The notes under the pieces: model-generated
Database searches by the model: none
Seen by the model: only the letters and a program-made list of their open reading frames with translations
Told to the model about the DNA's origin: nothing
Part shown: in pieces, positions 38,568-48,197 of the stretch
Numbering within the stretch: the stretch's first letter is position 1
How the letters are laid out: every line of letters starts with the position of its first letter
Program-made: the position numbers and the translations under genes
Source of the DNA: Corynebacterium lubricantis DSM 45231
Lineage (GTDB): Bacteria; Actinomycetota; Actinomycetes; Mycobacteriales; Mycobacteriaceae
Assembly: GCF_000379425.1 (NCBI RefSeq)
Contig: NZ_KB902226.1
Coordinates: forward strand, 114,553 to 178,552
Direction of reading: 5' to 3'
Length of the DNA stretch: 64,000 bases

Positions 38568-38912
38568 TTAGCCTTCCATTTCTTGGCGGATTGCAGCCGC
38601 CTGAGGCTCGATGTTCTTGTTCGCGTAGACAACGTATGCCCAGGTGATCAAGAAGGTGGTGGCAAACTGGGCGAGGCCCAGCCAGAGGCCGACATTGAGG
38701 CCCCAGAATGGCTGTGCCATCTGGTCTGGCAGGTAGGTAGCTACGAGAACGTAGAAGATGTACCAGACGAAGAATGCGACAGATACCGGGAAGGTGAACT
38801 GGCGATAGGTCTTACGTAGTTTCTGGAACTGGGGACTTTTTTGCATTGCAATAAAGTCTTCGGAAGTGGGTTCCCGGCGGGTATCCCCGGCGGTTTTCGT
38901 TGAATCACTCAC
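38568..38912 (-). CDS. mctB: DUF485 membrane protein, MctB-type
   Basis: A 114-residue protein with two membrane segments: FTFPVSVAFFVWYIFYVLVA at about 39-58 and a second at about 72-92. The DUF485 core is SPQFQKLRKTYRQFTFP. DUF485 proteins accompany ActP/MctC-type symporters and may help assembly. The start is GTG at 38910-38912 (revised as GTG-AGT-GAT). It is the first gene of the mctBC operon. Confidence 0.93.
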   Translation of the reverse strand: MSDSTKTAGDTRREPTSEDFIAMQKSPQFQKLRKTYRQFTFPVSVAFFVWYIFYVLVATYLPDQMAQPFWGLNVGLWLGLAQFATTFLITWAYVVYANKNIEPQAAAIRQEMEG

Positions 38913-38950
38913 GGTCGACTCCCTTCATTTTGTGGTCTAAACAAGTTCGA

Positions 38951-38984
38951 CACATTGCAAGTTACCTGGCTCACATTGCAACTT
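38951..38984. promoter_or_regulatory. Direct repeat CACATTGCAA-n-TT in the mctBC promoter
   Basis: CACATTGCAAGTT (38951-38963) and CACATTGCAACTT (38972-38984) are 12/13 identical with a 21-base period, two helical turns. They lie 39-72 bases upstream of the mctB start and could bind a regulator as a dimer on one DNA face. Confidence 0.5.
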
Positions 38985-39025
38985 CGATTGGTTTGACACT
39001 CAAAATGGAAATGACCGGATGAACT

Positions 39026-39115
39026 ACCCCCACAAAAACCTGTCACCAGCGCTTTAATAAGATACCACCTCTCCCCCCGAAATGGTATAAATCGCTGTTT
39101 TGCAAATTTTGCAAA
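39026..39115. promoter_or_regulatory. Candidate RamA and RamB sites upstream of mctBC
   Basis: ACCCCCA at 39026-39032 fits the RamA half-site type (AC4-5A) and a CCCCCC run lies at 39073-39078. TTTGCAAA occurs twice in tandem at 39099-39106 and 39108-39115, the core of the RamB motif. RamA and RamB are known to control mctC in C. glutamicum; use of these exact words is inferred. Confidence 0.5.
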
Positions 39116-39181
39116 TGCTTAACTTGGAAGTGCGTCAGCCTTTACAGCAGTTACATACCGAACGTATTGCAACCAGTCCTT

Positions 39182-40015
39182 TTAGACAGGGAACGTCCGA
39201 GGATCATTGGAAAGGCGCTCGCCCGCGATCCTCGCCAACACATCCATATCCCCTTTAACCAGGCGAAAGTCAAAGATCCCGAGGTTTTCCTCAAGCCGCT
39301 CCGGGCTCGAGGTCTTCGGCACAGAGGAAATACCTAATTGAAGTAAGAACCTCAACATGATTTGACTATAAGTCTTGTCATACTTAGCAGAGATTGCCTT
39401 AATGTCCGGATTATGTACCAATGTCGCCCGCGCCAGGGGTGCCCAGGCCTCCGTCACGATCCCCCGTTTTGTGTTATGGGACCGCAATTCATCTTGGGTA
39501 AACCCGACGTGAAGCTCCACCTGATTGACTGCCGGAGTGATCCCTGATTGCTCGATCAGTTCATCCAGAACTTCCTCATAGAAGTTCGCCACACCCAAGG
39601 ATTGCAGCTGCCCCAGTCCTTGCAGTCGCGCCATATCCTCGAAGGCTTGAACGAATCGCCCCTGCCGAGGATCTGGCCAATGAATCATGTACATGTCCAC
39701 GAAGTCCAAGTTGAGCTTGCGAAGCGATTCTTGATACGCCTTCCCCACGTTGCCCTGGTCGTCGTTCCACAGCTTTGTGACGACAAAGAGATCTTCACGG
39801 CTCACGTCCCCTGCCGCGATCGCGCCATTAATCGCGCGGCCGACGGCTTCTTCGTTGCCATAGAGGGAGGCTGTATCAATGTGGCGGTAGCCGAGCTCGA
39901 TGGCACGACGTACAAGGTTCTCCGTGTCGTCGCCTAGCTTGTATGTGCCAAGCCCCAGAAGCGGCATCTCATATCCATCATTGAGCGTCGTGGAAGGAAT
40001 CTGCGGAATAGTCAT
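39182..40015 (-). CDS. Aldo/keto reductase
   Basis: A 277-residue TIM-barrel NADPH-dependent oxidoreductase of the bacterial AKR5-type group (2,5-diketo-gluconate reductase-like). The catalytic tetrad is visible: D47 and Y52 (RHIDTASLYGNE), K81 (FVVTKLWND) and H112 (YMIHWPDP). The NADP-binding C-terminal part contains SSVPKTSSPERLEENL. The substrate is unknown. The ATG at 40013-40015 (MTIPQIPSTTLNDGYEMP) fits the family; a longer frame to 40147 is not supported. It is a single gene between mctB and the FKBP gene. Confidence 0.93.
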   Translation of the reverse strand: MTIPQIPSTTLNDGYEMPLLGLGTYKLGDDTENLVRRAIELGYRHIDTASLYGNEEAVGRAINGAIAAGDVSREDLFVVTKLWNDDQGNVGKAYQESLRKLNLDFVDMYMIHWPDPRQGRFVQAFEDMARLQGLGQLQSLGVANFYEEVLDELIEQSGITPAVNQVELHVGFTQDELRSHNTKRGIVTEAWAPLARATLVHNPDIKAISAKYDKTYSQIMLRFLLQLGISSVPKTSSPERLEENLGIFDFRLVKGDMDVLARIAGERLSNDPRTFPV

Positions 40016-40117
40016 GATTCTATTCTGCCTTGTCCATCGCCCCTCGTGCGCGAAGCCCGCATAACAATTCGCTTCACGACGATTACCTGCCCGCAGGCTA
40101 CCTTGTGCACAGAAAAA

Positions 40118-40154
40118 CGCCTCCGCGCCTTCCCCACAGGGAAGCACGAAGGCG
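40118..40154 (-). terminator. Terminator after the FKBP gene
   Basis: CGCCT/AGGCG and CTTCC/GGAAG paired arms with a small internal loop; on the minus strand TTTTT follows (40113-40117). Confidence 0.8.
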
Positions 40155-40170
40155 TCAAGTGCGTGCGAAT

Positions 40171-40530
40171 TTACTTAGCGTCGATCAAATCAATGACGAA
40201 GATCAGCGTACGGCCAGACAGCGGGTGTCCACCGCCAGCGGCACCGTATGCCTTCTCTGGCGGAATGGTGAGCTGACGACGACCGCCGACTCGCATGCCA
40301 GGGATCCCTTCCTGCCAGCCTGCAATCAGACCGGTGAGTGGGAATTCGCTGGAGGAACCACGATCCCAGGAAGAGTCAAACTCTTCGCCAGTTTCGTAAT
40401 CGACTCCGACGTAGTGAACTTCTACTAGTCCACCAGCCTGGGCTTCAGCGCCCTCGCCAATCACCAGGTCCTCGGTAACAAGATCAGTTGGTGCAGGTGT
40501 TTGAGGAACGTTGATGGTGGGCTTGTCCAT
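40171..40530 (-). CDS. FKBP-type peptidyl-prolyl cis-trans isomerase
   Basis: A 119-residue cytosolic FKBP domain without signal peptide. It shows VEVHYVGVDYETGEEFDSSW, then FPLTGLIAGWQEGIPGMRVG, the IPPEKAYGAAG loop and the end TLIFVIDLIDA, matching the family core and length. Aids folding of proline-containing chains. It follows gltA on the same strand, separated by the hairpin at 40580-40628. Confidence 0.95.
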   Translation of the reverse strand: MDKPTINVPQTPAPTDLVTEDLVIGEGAEAQAGGLVEVHYVGVDYETGEEFDSSWDRGSSSEFPLTGLIAGWQEGIPGMRVGGRRQLTIPPEKAYGAAGGGHPLSGRTLIFVIDLIDAK

Positions 40531-40579
40531 GGAAAATACTCTCCTTGACTAAATGTGGAATTGTCCTGGCAAAACAAAA

Positions 40580-40628
40580 CGCCAGGAACGCGTTCTCCCT
40601 AGTATAAGGGCGAACCACCTTCCTGGCG
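40580..40628 (-). terminator. Terminator after gltA
   Basis: CGCCAGGAA (40580-40588) pairs with TTCCTGGCG (40620-40628) over a 31-base loop; on the minus strand a T-rich GTTTTGTTTTG follows. Confidence 0.75.
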
Positions 40629-40664
40629 GAATTGTCTCAACCGTTGAAGCAAAGAAACTTGCTA

Positions 40665-41960
40665 TTAGCGCTGTTCGCGAGGAACAACCTTGCGCAAGGT
40701 CTCACCGGTGTAGATCTGGCGAGGACGGTTGATCTTGGTGTTCATCTTGAGCTGCTCGCGGTAGTGAGCGATCCAGCCAGGAAGACGACCGATTGCGAAC
40801 AGGACGGTGAAGAAGTCCGTTGGGAAGCCCATCGCGCGGTAGATCAGGCCGGTGTAGAAGTCGACGTTCGGGTAGAGCTTGCGGGAGACGAAGTAGTCGT
40901 CCTTCAGCGCGATCTCTTCCAGCTGCATTGCCAGATCCAGCATTGGGTCGCCACCGAGGTGGTCAATGATCTCGTGTGCGAGCTCCTTGACAATGGCTGC
41001 GCGTGGGTCGTAGTTCTTGTACACGCGGTGTCCGAAGCCCATGAGGCGGACACCCTTTTCCTTGTTCTTCACGCGGTTCATGAAGTCGGTTGCGTCGCCG
41101 CCGTGGTTGTTCTGGATGTCTTCCAACATCTCCAGAACAGCCTGGTTTGCGCCACCGTGCAGTGGGCCGGACAGCGCGTTGATGCCACCAGCGATGGAGA
41201 CGAACATGTTCGCCTGTGCGGAACCGATCATGCGAACGGTGGAGGTGGAGCAGTTCTGCTCGTGGTCAGCGTGCAGGATGAGCAGCTTGTCCAGAGCCTT
41301 CACGACGATTGGGTCAACCTCGTATGGCTCGGTTGGGTAACCGAACATCATGCGCAGGAAGTTCTCGCGGGTGTTCAGCGAGTTATCTGGGTACATGTAA
41401 GGCGAGCCCTTGGATGCGCGGTAGGCGTACGCCGCAAGCATTGGCACCTTTGCCATGAGGCGGACAGTTGCCTTGTCCAGCTGCTCTTCATCCATTGGAT
41501 CAAGCTGATCCTGGTAATAGGTGGACAAGATGTTCACCGAGGAAGCCAGCACCGACATTGGGTGGGCCTTGCGTGGGAAGACGCTGAACTGGGCCTTGAA
41601 GTCCTCATCGAGGAGGGTGTGATGGCGAATCTCATCGTTGAACTTGTGCAGTTCATCCAGGGTTGGAAGTTCGCCGTTAATCAGCAGGTACGACACCTCA
41701 TTGAAGGTCGCGTTTTCCGCGAGATCAGCAATGTCGTAGCCACGGTGACGGAGAATTCCGTTCTCACCGTCGATGTAGGTGATCTTGGATTCGGTGGAAC
41801 CGGTTGATACGTAACCTGGGTCAAAGGTGACGTAGCCCGTGTTACCAAGCATATTGCCCAGTACCACACCATCATTTCCCTCGGTGGCGTGGATGATATC
41901 CATCTCGTATTCACCGTTAGGTAGGTGAAGTACCGCCTTGTCCTTGTTATCAGTTGCCAC
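40665..41960 (-). CDS. gltA: Citrate synthase
   Basis: Condenses acetyl-CoA and oxaloacetate at the entry of the citrate cycle. A 431-residue type I/II enzyme very similar to C. glutamicum GltA as I know it, with GYVSTGSTESKITYIDG near the start. Catalytic-region motifs are HADHEQNCSTSTVRMIGSA, INALSGPLHGGANQAVL (His) and GFGHRVYKNYDPRA (His), and the Asp lies in PNVDFYTGLIYRAMG. The start is GTG at 41958-41960 with GAAAGG upstream. It is divergent from serC over 438 bases with candidate RamB and GlxR words. Confidence 0.97.
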   Translation of the reverse strand: MATDNKDKAVLHLPNGEYEMDIIHATEGNDGVVLGNMLGNTGYVTFDPGYVSTGSTESKITYIDGENGILRHRGYDIADLAENATFNEVSYLLINGELPTLDELHKFNDEIRHHTLLDEDFKAQFSVFPRKAHPMSVLASSVNILSTYYQDQLDPMDEEQLDKATVRLMAKVPMLAAYAYRASKGSPYMYPDNSLNTRENFLRMMFGYPTEPYEVDPIVVKALDKLLILHADHEQNCSTSTVRMIGSAQANMFVSIAGGINALSGPLHGGANQAVLEMLEDIQNNHGGDATDFMNRVKNKEKGVRLMGFGHRVYKNYDPRAAIVKELAHEIIDHLGGDPMLDLAMQLEEIALKDDYFVSRKLYPNVDFYTGLIYRAMGFPTDFFTVLFAIGRLPGWIAHYREQLKMNTKINRPRQIYTGETLRKVVPREQR

Positions 41961-43526
<1,566 letters not shown>

Positions 43527-43632
43527 TTTCGACAAAGTTCGACATTCTTTAACGCCGGAAGGGCTTGTGCTGCACGGATTGTTCCTTTATTTACGTTAGT
43601 CTGGACGAAATACTAACTACTAAGGAGACGAG

Positions 43633-44703
43633 ATGCGCGAGCTTTTCCCGGTTGATGAAGAATCAACCGAACAGTCGTTGGTGTTGCGCACCGAAGACGG
43701 CGAGCTCTTTAGCTTGTCTCGCCGCTTTCTCGCTGACTCGAACGACGCGACCCCGGGCACCCCAGTTGCCCCGGTCGCCCCGGTCACCGCGGTAACCTCA
43801 GCCGCAACGGACGAAGACTCCCCTGAAAACGGCGAGCAGCTAGAGCCTGCAAATCCTCAGGCCGGCGAAAGCACCCCCGATTCCACCAGCGCATCCAGCG
43901 AGAGTGAAGTTGCAAAGGAATCCGAAGCAGGGCGCTCACTCCCCCAGCCCGACCCGCTCTATGCCACTCCTTTCTCGATGCGTCCGTCCGAGATCCAGCA
44001 GCGAATTCGCGCTGGTGCCACGACGCAAGAACTAGCCGAGGAAATGGGTGTGGCTGAGTCCCGGCTCGAGGCCTACGCGCACCCCGTACTTTTAGAACGC
44101 GAGCAGGTCGCCCAAGCGGCGAAGCAATCCCGCCCCGTCCGTGAAGATGGGCCAGCGAAACTGACATTGTTTGAAATTTTGGCGACCGCTTTCGCCGCCC
44201 GCGGTCATTCCCTGTCCGAAGCTTCATGGGATGCCGTCCGCGAGCCCGGCGACGCCTGGGTTGTCAGGGTCTCGTGGAAGGCAGGGTTATCCGACAACGT
44301 CGCGGAATGGTCCTTTAAGCGCAGTGGCCTCAGTGCGACGACCGAGGCACGCAATCCGATCGCAGCCGATCTGACGGACCCTAATTTCGTTCAGCCAGTC
44401 CGCTCGCTCACCGCAGTCTCTACCGGTTCCTCGCGCCCCGTATCGCCGTCAGACGACACTAGCGACCTTGAACTGGATGCCGACTTCTCCGATGATCTCG
44501 AAGCCGATCAGCTACCCGAAGGCAAGGATGATCGAGGCGATTCAGGGCCCGAGACCAGCGAAGAAGTCTTCGCTGAAGGAGAATTCCTCCAAAACCCAGA
44601 GTCAGACCAGGCCCCGCAGAAACGCAAGCGGAAGGCAGTGACTCCACACTGGGAGGATGTCCTTCTAGGGGTCCGCACGAACCAGAAACGCCCAAGGAAG
44701 TAG
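43633..44703 (+). CDS. sepH: SepH (DUF3071), cell-division protein
   Basis: A 356-residue cytosolic actinobacterial protein that binds and stimulates FtsZ assembly (known in Streptomyces and mycobacteria). The N-terminal MRELFPVDEE and LVLRTEDGELFSLSRRF begin the conserved domain. A Pro/Ser/Glu-rich linker (about 38-105) follows, then the helix-turn-helix-like core MRPSEIQQRIRAGATTQELA...MGVAESRLEAYAHPVLLERE (about 115-160). A disordered acidic stretch leads to the conserved C-terminal WEDVLLGVR. The linker between the N-terminal segment and the HTH is long. It is followed 56 bases later by the DUF6928-like gene. Confidence 0.9.
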   Translation: MRELFPVDEESTEQSLVLRTEDGELFSLSRRFLADSNDATPGTPVAPVAPVTAVTSAATDEDSPENGEQLEPANPQAGESTPDSTSASSESEVAKESEAGRSLPQPDPLYATPFSMRPSEIQQRIRAGATTQELAEEMGVAESRLEAYAHPVLLEREQVAQAAKQSRPVREDGPAKLTLFEILATAFAARGHSLSEASWDAVREPGDAWVVRVSWKAGLSDNVAEWSFKRSGLSATTEARNPIAADLTDPNFVQPVRSLTAVSTGSSRPVSPSDDTSDLELDADFSDDLEADQLPEGKDDRGDSGPETSEEVFAEGEFLQNPESDQAPQKRKRKAVTPHWEDVLLGVRTNQKRPRK

Positions 44704-44759
44704 TCCGAACAAGTAGAGTCCGAGCTAGTAGTCAGTTACTCACGAAGAGGTAGCACGCG

Positions 44760-45617
44760 ATGCACTTTCCTGCGGTTGTCACGTTGTGGTTCGTCAATAC
44801 TAATGATGTTGCCAGTGTTGTCTCCCAAGAGCCGAAAGCTGATCGTGGATTTGGCAGGAAATACTTGGCTCAGCTCAATCCGGCTTGGCCGATTACCCCA
44901 ATTGGGCAATTTCCGCTGAATCGCTCGGCCCGCCCCTCGCGGCAGGAGTACTACATCGCCGGGTATCCCGGCGTGACTATCGTGCAGTCCTTCCTGGAGG
45001 AAGTAGATACTCTCTCGGATATTCCGGATCGGCTGCGGAAATCCGTGCACGCACGGGACGTCTATGTGTTCGCGCGGGGCACGGATAGCTCCTATGCAGG
45101 TTTCGCCCACTTCCAGGGCGACAAGGTGTGCCGCTCGTTTACCGCCACCCGGACCTCGGTCGTGGAAGACCTCGGTGTCCCCGAGCCATTTGAGGCCCCC
45201 TATTGGGCAGGTGAGATGAACGATCAACTAGGAGGCATCGCGTTGCCTTTTGAGCCTCAAGATCTTGCAATGGCGGCGCATGAGGCGTGGTTGGGTGTGG
45301 ATATCTCTCCCTCAGGTCCCGATATCAATGTGGTTGCCTACGCCGTTGATGGTCGCCCTGAGCCAAAGGTCGATCCTCCCCCAAAGCGGACGAAGACCGT
45401 CGACGAGGTCGCTGCTAAGTTCAGCGCATCGAACTCTGACTACGACGATTATGAGACCCCCGAAGACGAATCCGAGGACGAATTCGTGCGCCTCGCCGAC
45501 GCGTCAGTTGCAGCAGCGAAGCGCCTGGGTCGGGGTTTCATGCGGCGCGCGAAAGACGCCCGCGATGCCATCGGAGAGCGTATTCGGCATTCCGATCGCG
45601 ACATCACCCGCGACTAA
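44760..45617 (+). CDS. DUF6928-like hypothetical protein
   Basis: A 285-residue soluble protein. The N-terminal 175 residues look globular (VVTLWFVNTNDVASVVSQEP, FPLNRSARPSRQEYYIAGYPG, FARGTDSSYAGFAHFQGD). A charged C-terminal tail is rich in Asp/Glu and then Arg (GRGFMRRAKDARDAIGERIR), which could be a helical nucleic-acid or membrane contact. I believe it belongs to the DUF6928 family but am not certain. It follows sepH on the same strand and converges on the SpoU methyltransferase with a 6-base gap. Confidence 0.7.
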   Translation: MHFPAVVTLWFVNTNDVASVVSQEPKADRGFGRKYLAQLNPAWPITPIGQFPLNRSARPSRQEYYIAGYPGVTIVQSFLEEVDTLSDIPDRLRKSVHARDVYVFARGTDSSYAGFAHFQGDKVCRSFTATRTSVVEDLGVPEPFEAPYWAGEMNDQLGGIALPFEPQDLAMAAHEAWLGVDISPSGPDINVVAYAVDGRPEPKVDPPPKRTKTVDEVAAKFSASNSDYDDYETPEDESEDEFVRLADASVAAAKRLGRGFMRRAKDARDAIGERIRHSDRDITRD

Positions 45618-45623
45618 AAGCCC

Positions 45624-46433
45624 CTACCTCAAACTCCGTGCGCGCTCATAGAAAGCAATGGCTGCTGAGGTCGCCACATTGAGCGAATCCGTGCCGGGCG
45701 CCATCGGAATCCGAGCACGGACATCAGTCGCACGCATCGCGTGCTCGGTCAGGCCGGGCCCCTCGGCCCCGACTAACAGGGCGACCTTCTCAAATGGGGC
45801 GCCGGTGTCGTCGATAAGCGCATCTGCGAGATGGACCGCCGCATCGTCGGGGGTCAGCGAGACAAGGCGAAAACCCGCCTCCCGCAGCTGCTCGAGCGAG
45901 CGCTGCCAGGTGGTGAATCCACCGTCGAGGTGCGCCCACGGCAGCCGCAGGACGTGCCCCATGGACACGCGCACGCTGCGGCGATACAGCGGATCGGCGG
46001 TGCCCGAGCCCAGCAGCACGCCGTCGACGCTCATGCCGGCGGCGTTGCGGAACAGTGAGCCGATATTTTCGTGGTCACCGACGCCTTCGAGCACGAGGAG
46101 GGTGCGTGCTTGGAGCAGATCACTTAGCGACGATTCCTCGGCCCGGTCCGCCACCGCCAACAACCCGCGGTGCATGTCGTATCCTGCGACCTCGGCTAGT
46201 GTTGCTCGATCGACCTCGTAGACGGGGCAGTTCACCTCGTATTGTGCGAGGAATTTCTCCAGCTTGGTGCGAAAACCAATCAGACACCGCAGCGGGTAAC
46301 GCGACTCCACCATTCTCCCGGCAACGAGGGGACCTTCTGCAACGACATGTTTCTTCTCGTTGCGCTTGAGGTCTCGAATGTCATCGAGGCGGGGATCTAG
46401 TGGGTCGGTTACCTGCTGTGGTGTCTGATTCAC
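45624..46433 (-). CDS. SpoU/TrmH-family RNA 2'-O-methyltransferase
   Basis: A 269-residue SPOUT methyltransferase with an N-terminal substrate-binding domain (1-105) and a C-terminal knotted domain (about 110-269). The three SpoU motifs are NIGSLFRNAAGMSVDGVLLG, ALLVGAEGPGLTEHAM and IPMAPGTDSLNVATSAAIA. The RNA target (rRNA or tRNA) cannot be told from sequence alone. It is on the minus strand next to the NCS2 permease gene. Confidence 0.92.
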   Translation of the reverse strand: MNQTPQQVTDPLDPRLDDIRDLKRNEKKHVVAEGPLVAGRMVESRYPLRCLIGFRTKLEKFLAQYEVNCPVYEVDRATLAEVAGYDMHRGLLAVADRAEESSLSDLLQARTLLVLEGVGDHENIGSLFRNAAGMSVDGVLLGSGTADPLYRRSVRVSMGHVLRLPWAHLDGGFTTWQRSLEQLREAGFRLVSLTPDDAAVHLADALIDDTGAPFEKVALLVGAEGPGLTEHAMRATDVRARIPMAPGTDSLNVATSAAIAFYERARSLR

Positions 46434-46463
46434 AAGCAGTAAGTGTAGTTGTTTCGCGAATTG

Positions 46464-47933
46464 CTAAGCCAGCAGGGCCAAGATCGGATCCATGGCGAAG
46501 TAGACCACGAACAGAGCCGAGATCAGCCACATGATCCAGTGGATGTCCTTGATCTTGCCAGCTGCGACTGCCATCAGAGTGAAGGCGATGAAGCCTACGC
46601 CGATGCCGTTGGCGATGGAGTAGGTAAATGGCATGGTGACCATGGTGAGGAATGCTGGGAGAGCGATGTAGAACTTGGTCCACTCGATATCGCGAACCTG
46701 CGCCATCATCATCGCGCCGACCACCACGAGTACAGGAGATGCCGCTTCGATGGGGACAATCTCGTAGAGCGGGGTGAGGAACATGGCCAGCAGGAATAGC
46801 ACGCCGGTCACAACGTTGGCCAGACCGGTGCGAGCGCCGTCGCCGATACCCGCAGAAGAGTCTGCGTAGACCGTTGCCGACGAGGACGAGCCCAGGCCAC
46901 CGGCTACGGCGCCGAAGCCCTCGACAACCAGTGCCGACTTCATGTTAGGCAGGTTGCCGTCTTCGTCGACGAGGTTAGCCTGACGTCCCAAACCAGACAT
47001 AGTGCCCATGGCATCGAAGAAGTTCGTCAGGACCAGGGCGAATACGAATAGGGTCGCCGTGACTACGCCAAGTTGGGTGAAGGCACCAATCAGATCAACC
47101 TTGCCCACGATGGAGAGATCCGGGATCGATCCGAAGGAGCTTGGAATCTGTGGGACCGCGAGGCCCCAACCGGTTGGGCCTGAATCGGCAGAGGAACCAA
47201 CACCGGTGATCGCTTCGATGATCATGGCGATAATCGTGGTGGCCACGATGCCGAGGAAGAGCCCACCCCGGATATTGCGCACGACGGCGAAGCCACAGAT
47301 GATTAGGCCGATCACAAAAGTCACGGTTGGCCACGATGCGATCGAGCCGTCTATGCCGAGGCCGACAGGAACGGTGGTGTTCGCCGCATCAGGCACGCGG
47401 GTGACAAAGCCACCGTTGACAAAGCCGATCATGGCGATGAACATGCCGATACCGACACTCATGGCGGACTTCATTGAAGGCGGGATAGCTTTGAACACTG
47501 CAGTTCGGAACCCGGAAATTCCCAGCAACACGATGATAATGCCGTCGATCACGACAAGACCCATGGCTTCCGGCCAAGTCAGGCCTGCCCCACCGACAAG
47601 GGTGACCGCCACGAGTGTGTTGAGGCCGAGGCCGGCTGCAATACCAAAGGGGTATTTCGCAACGACACCAAAAATGATGGTCATGACACCGGCGACCAGA
47701 GCCGTCGCGGCCGCGACCTGTGGCACGCCGAGGACTGTTCCTTCTCGGTCTGGGGAGGTACCCAGGATGAGAGGGTTCAGCAAAATGATGTAGGCCATGG
47801 CGAAGAAGGTGACAACACCCGCTCGCACTTCTGTACCTACGGTTGAGCCGCGCTCTGAGATGTGGAAGAACTTATCCACGGCACTTTTTGTTTGGCGCCC
47901 GCTGGTAGTGCTGGTTGATCCATTGTGACTCAT
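46464..47933 (-). CDS. NCS2 family purine permease (AzgA/PbuG-like)
   Basis: A 489-residue, 13-14 segment membrane transporter. Signature stretches are RAGVVTFFAMAYIILLNP, AGLGLNTLVAVTL, NFFDAMGTMSGLGRQANLVD and VEGFGAVAGGLGSSSSATVY. The FFDAMGT...DEDG block assigns it to the AzgA-type NCS2 branch that takes up hypoxanthine, guanine or adenine by proton symport; the exact base is unknown. The upstream 264 bases include a perfect inverted repeat at 48002-48028. Confidence 0.93.
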   Translation of the reverse strand: MSHNGSTSTTSGRQTKSAVDKFFHISERGSTVGTEVRAGVVTFFAMAYIILLNPLILGTSPDREGTVLGVPQVAAATALVAGVMTIIFGVVAKYPFGIAAGLGLNTLVAVTLVGGAGLTWPEAMGLVVIDGIIIVLLGISGFRTAVFKAIPPSMKSAMSVGIGMFIAMIGFVNGGFVTRVPDAANTTVPVGLGIDGSIASWPTVTFVIGLIICGFAVVRNIRGGLFLGIVATTIIAMIIEAITGVGSSADSGPTGWGLAVPQIPSSFGSIPDLSIVGKVDLIGAFTQLGVVTATLFVFALVLTNFFDAMGTMSGLGRQANLVDEDGNLPNMKSALVVEGFGAVAGGLGSSSSATVYADSSAGIGDGARTGLANVVTGVLFLLAMFLTPLYEIVPIEAASPVLVVVGAMMMAQVRDIEWTKFYIALPAFLTMVTMPFTYSIANGIGVGFIAFTLMAVAAGKIKDIHWIMWLISALFVVYFAMDPILALLA

Positions 47934-48001
47934 GCCGAGCCTTCCCCTTATATGCCAATAGAAGGTTTAAGTATTCATTTTTCGTGCACAGGTTTTCTCA
48001 A

Positions 48002-48028
48002 CCAGATTGGCAGAGAATTGCAATCTGG
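48002..48028. promoter_or_regulatory. Perfect inverted repeat upstream of the NCS2 permease
   Basis: CCAGATTG (48002-48009) and CAATCTGG (48021-48028) with an 11-base spacer, 69-95 bases upstream of the permease ATG. It has operator size, or could be a transcribed stem-loop; no purine riboswitch consensus was seen. Confidence 0.45.
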
Positions 48029-48197
48029 ACAACCTAGCCCATGAAAATCACACCATACAATTCAATTCTTCACATCCGCAAAATTGCTGAGGTTAATCTT
48101 GCCGGTCTGACTCACAAAAAACGCTGTGCGCTGATAGTTTAGGGGGTAGATACTGCGTTGGCATGTCGCACAGAACCAGCCACATTGGAGTGAGTAC

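Noticed and set aside
36918..38819. Long open frame (633 codons) on the plus strand across mctC and mctB
   Set aside because: It is antisense to a clearly recognised symporter gene, its translation is rich in His, Asp, Gln and Cys with no domain, and it follows the codon pattern of the opposite strand.
40632..41807. Open frame of 391 codons on the plus strand over gltA
   Set aside because: Antisense to citrate synthase; composition is Val/His-rich and unlike a real protein.
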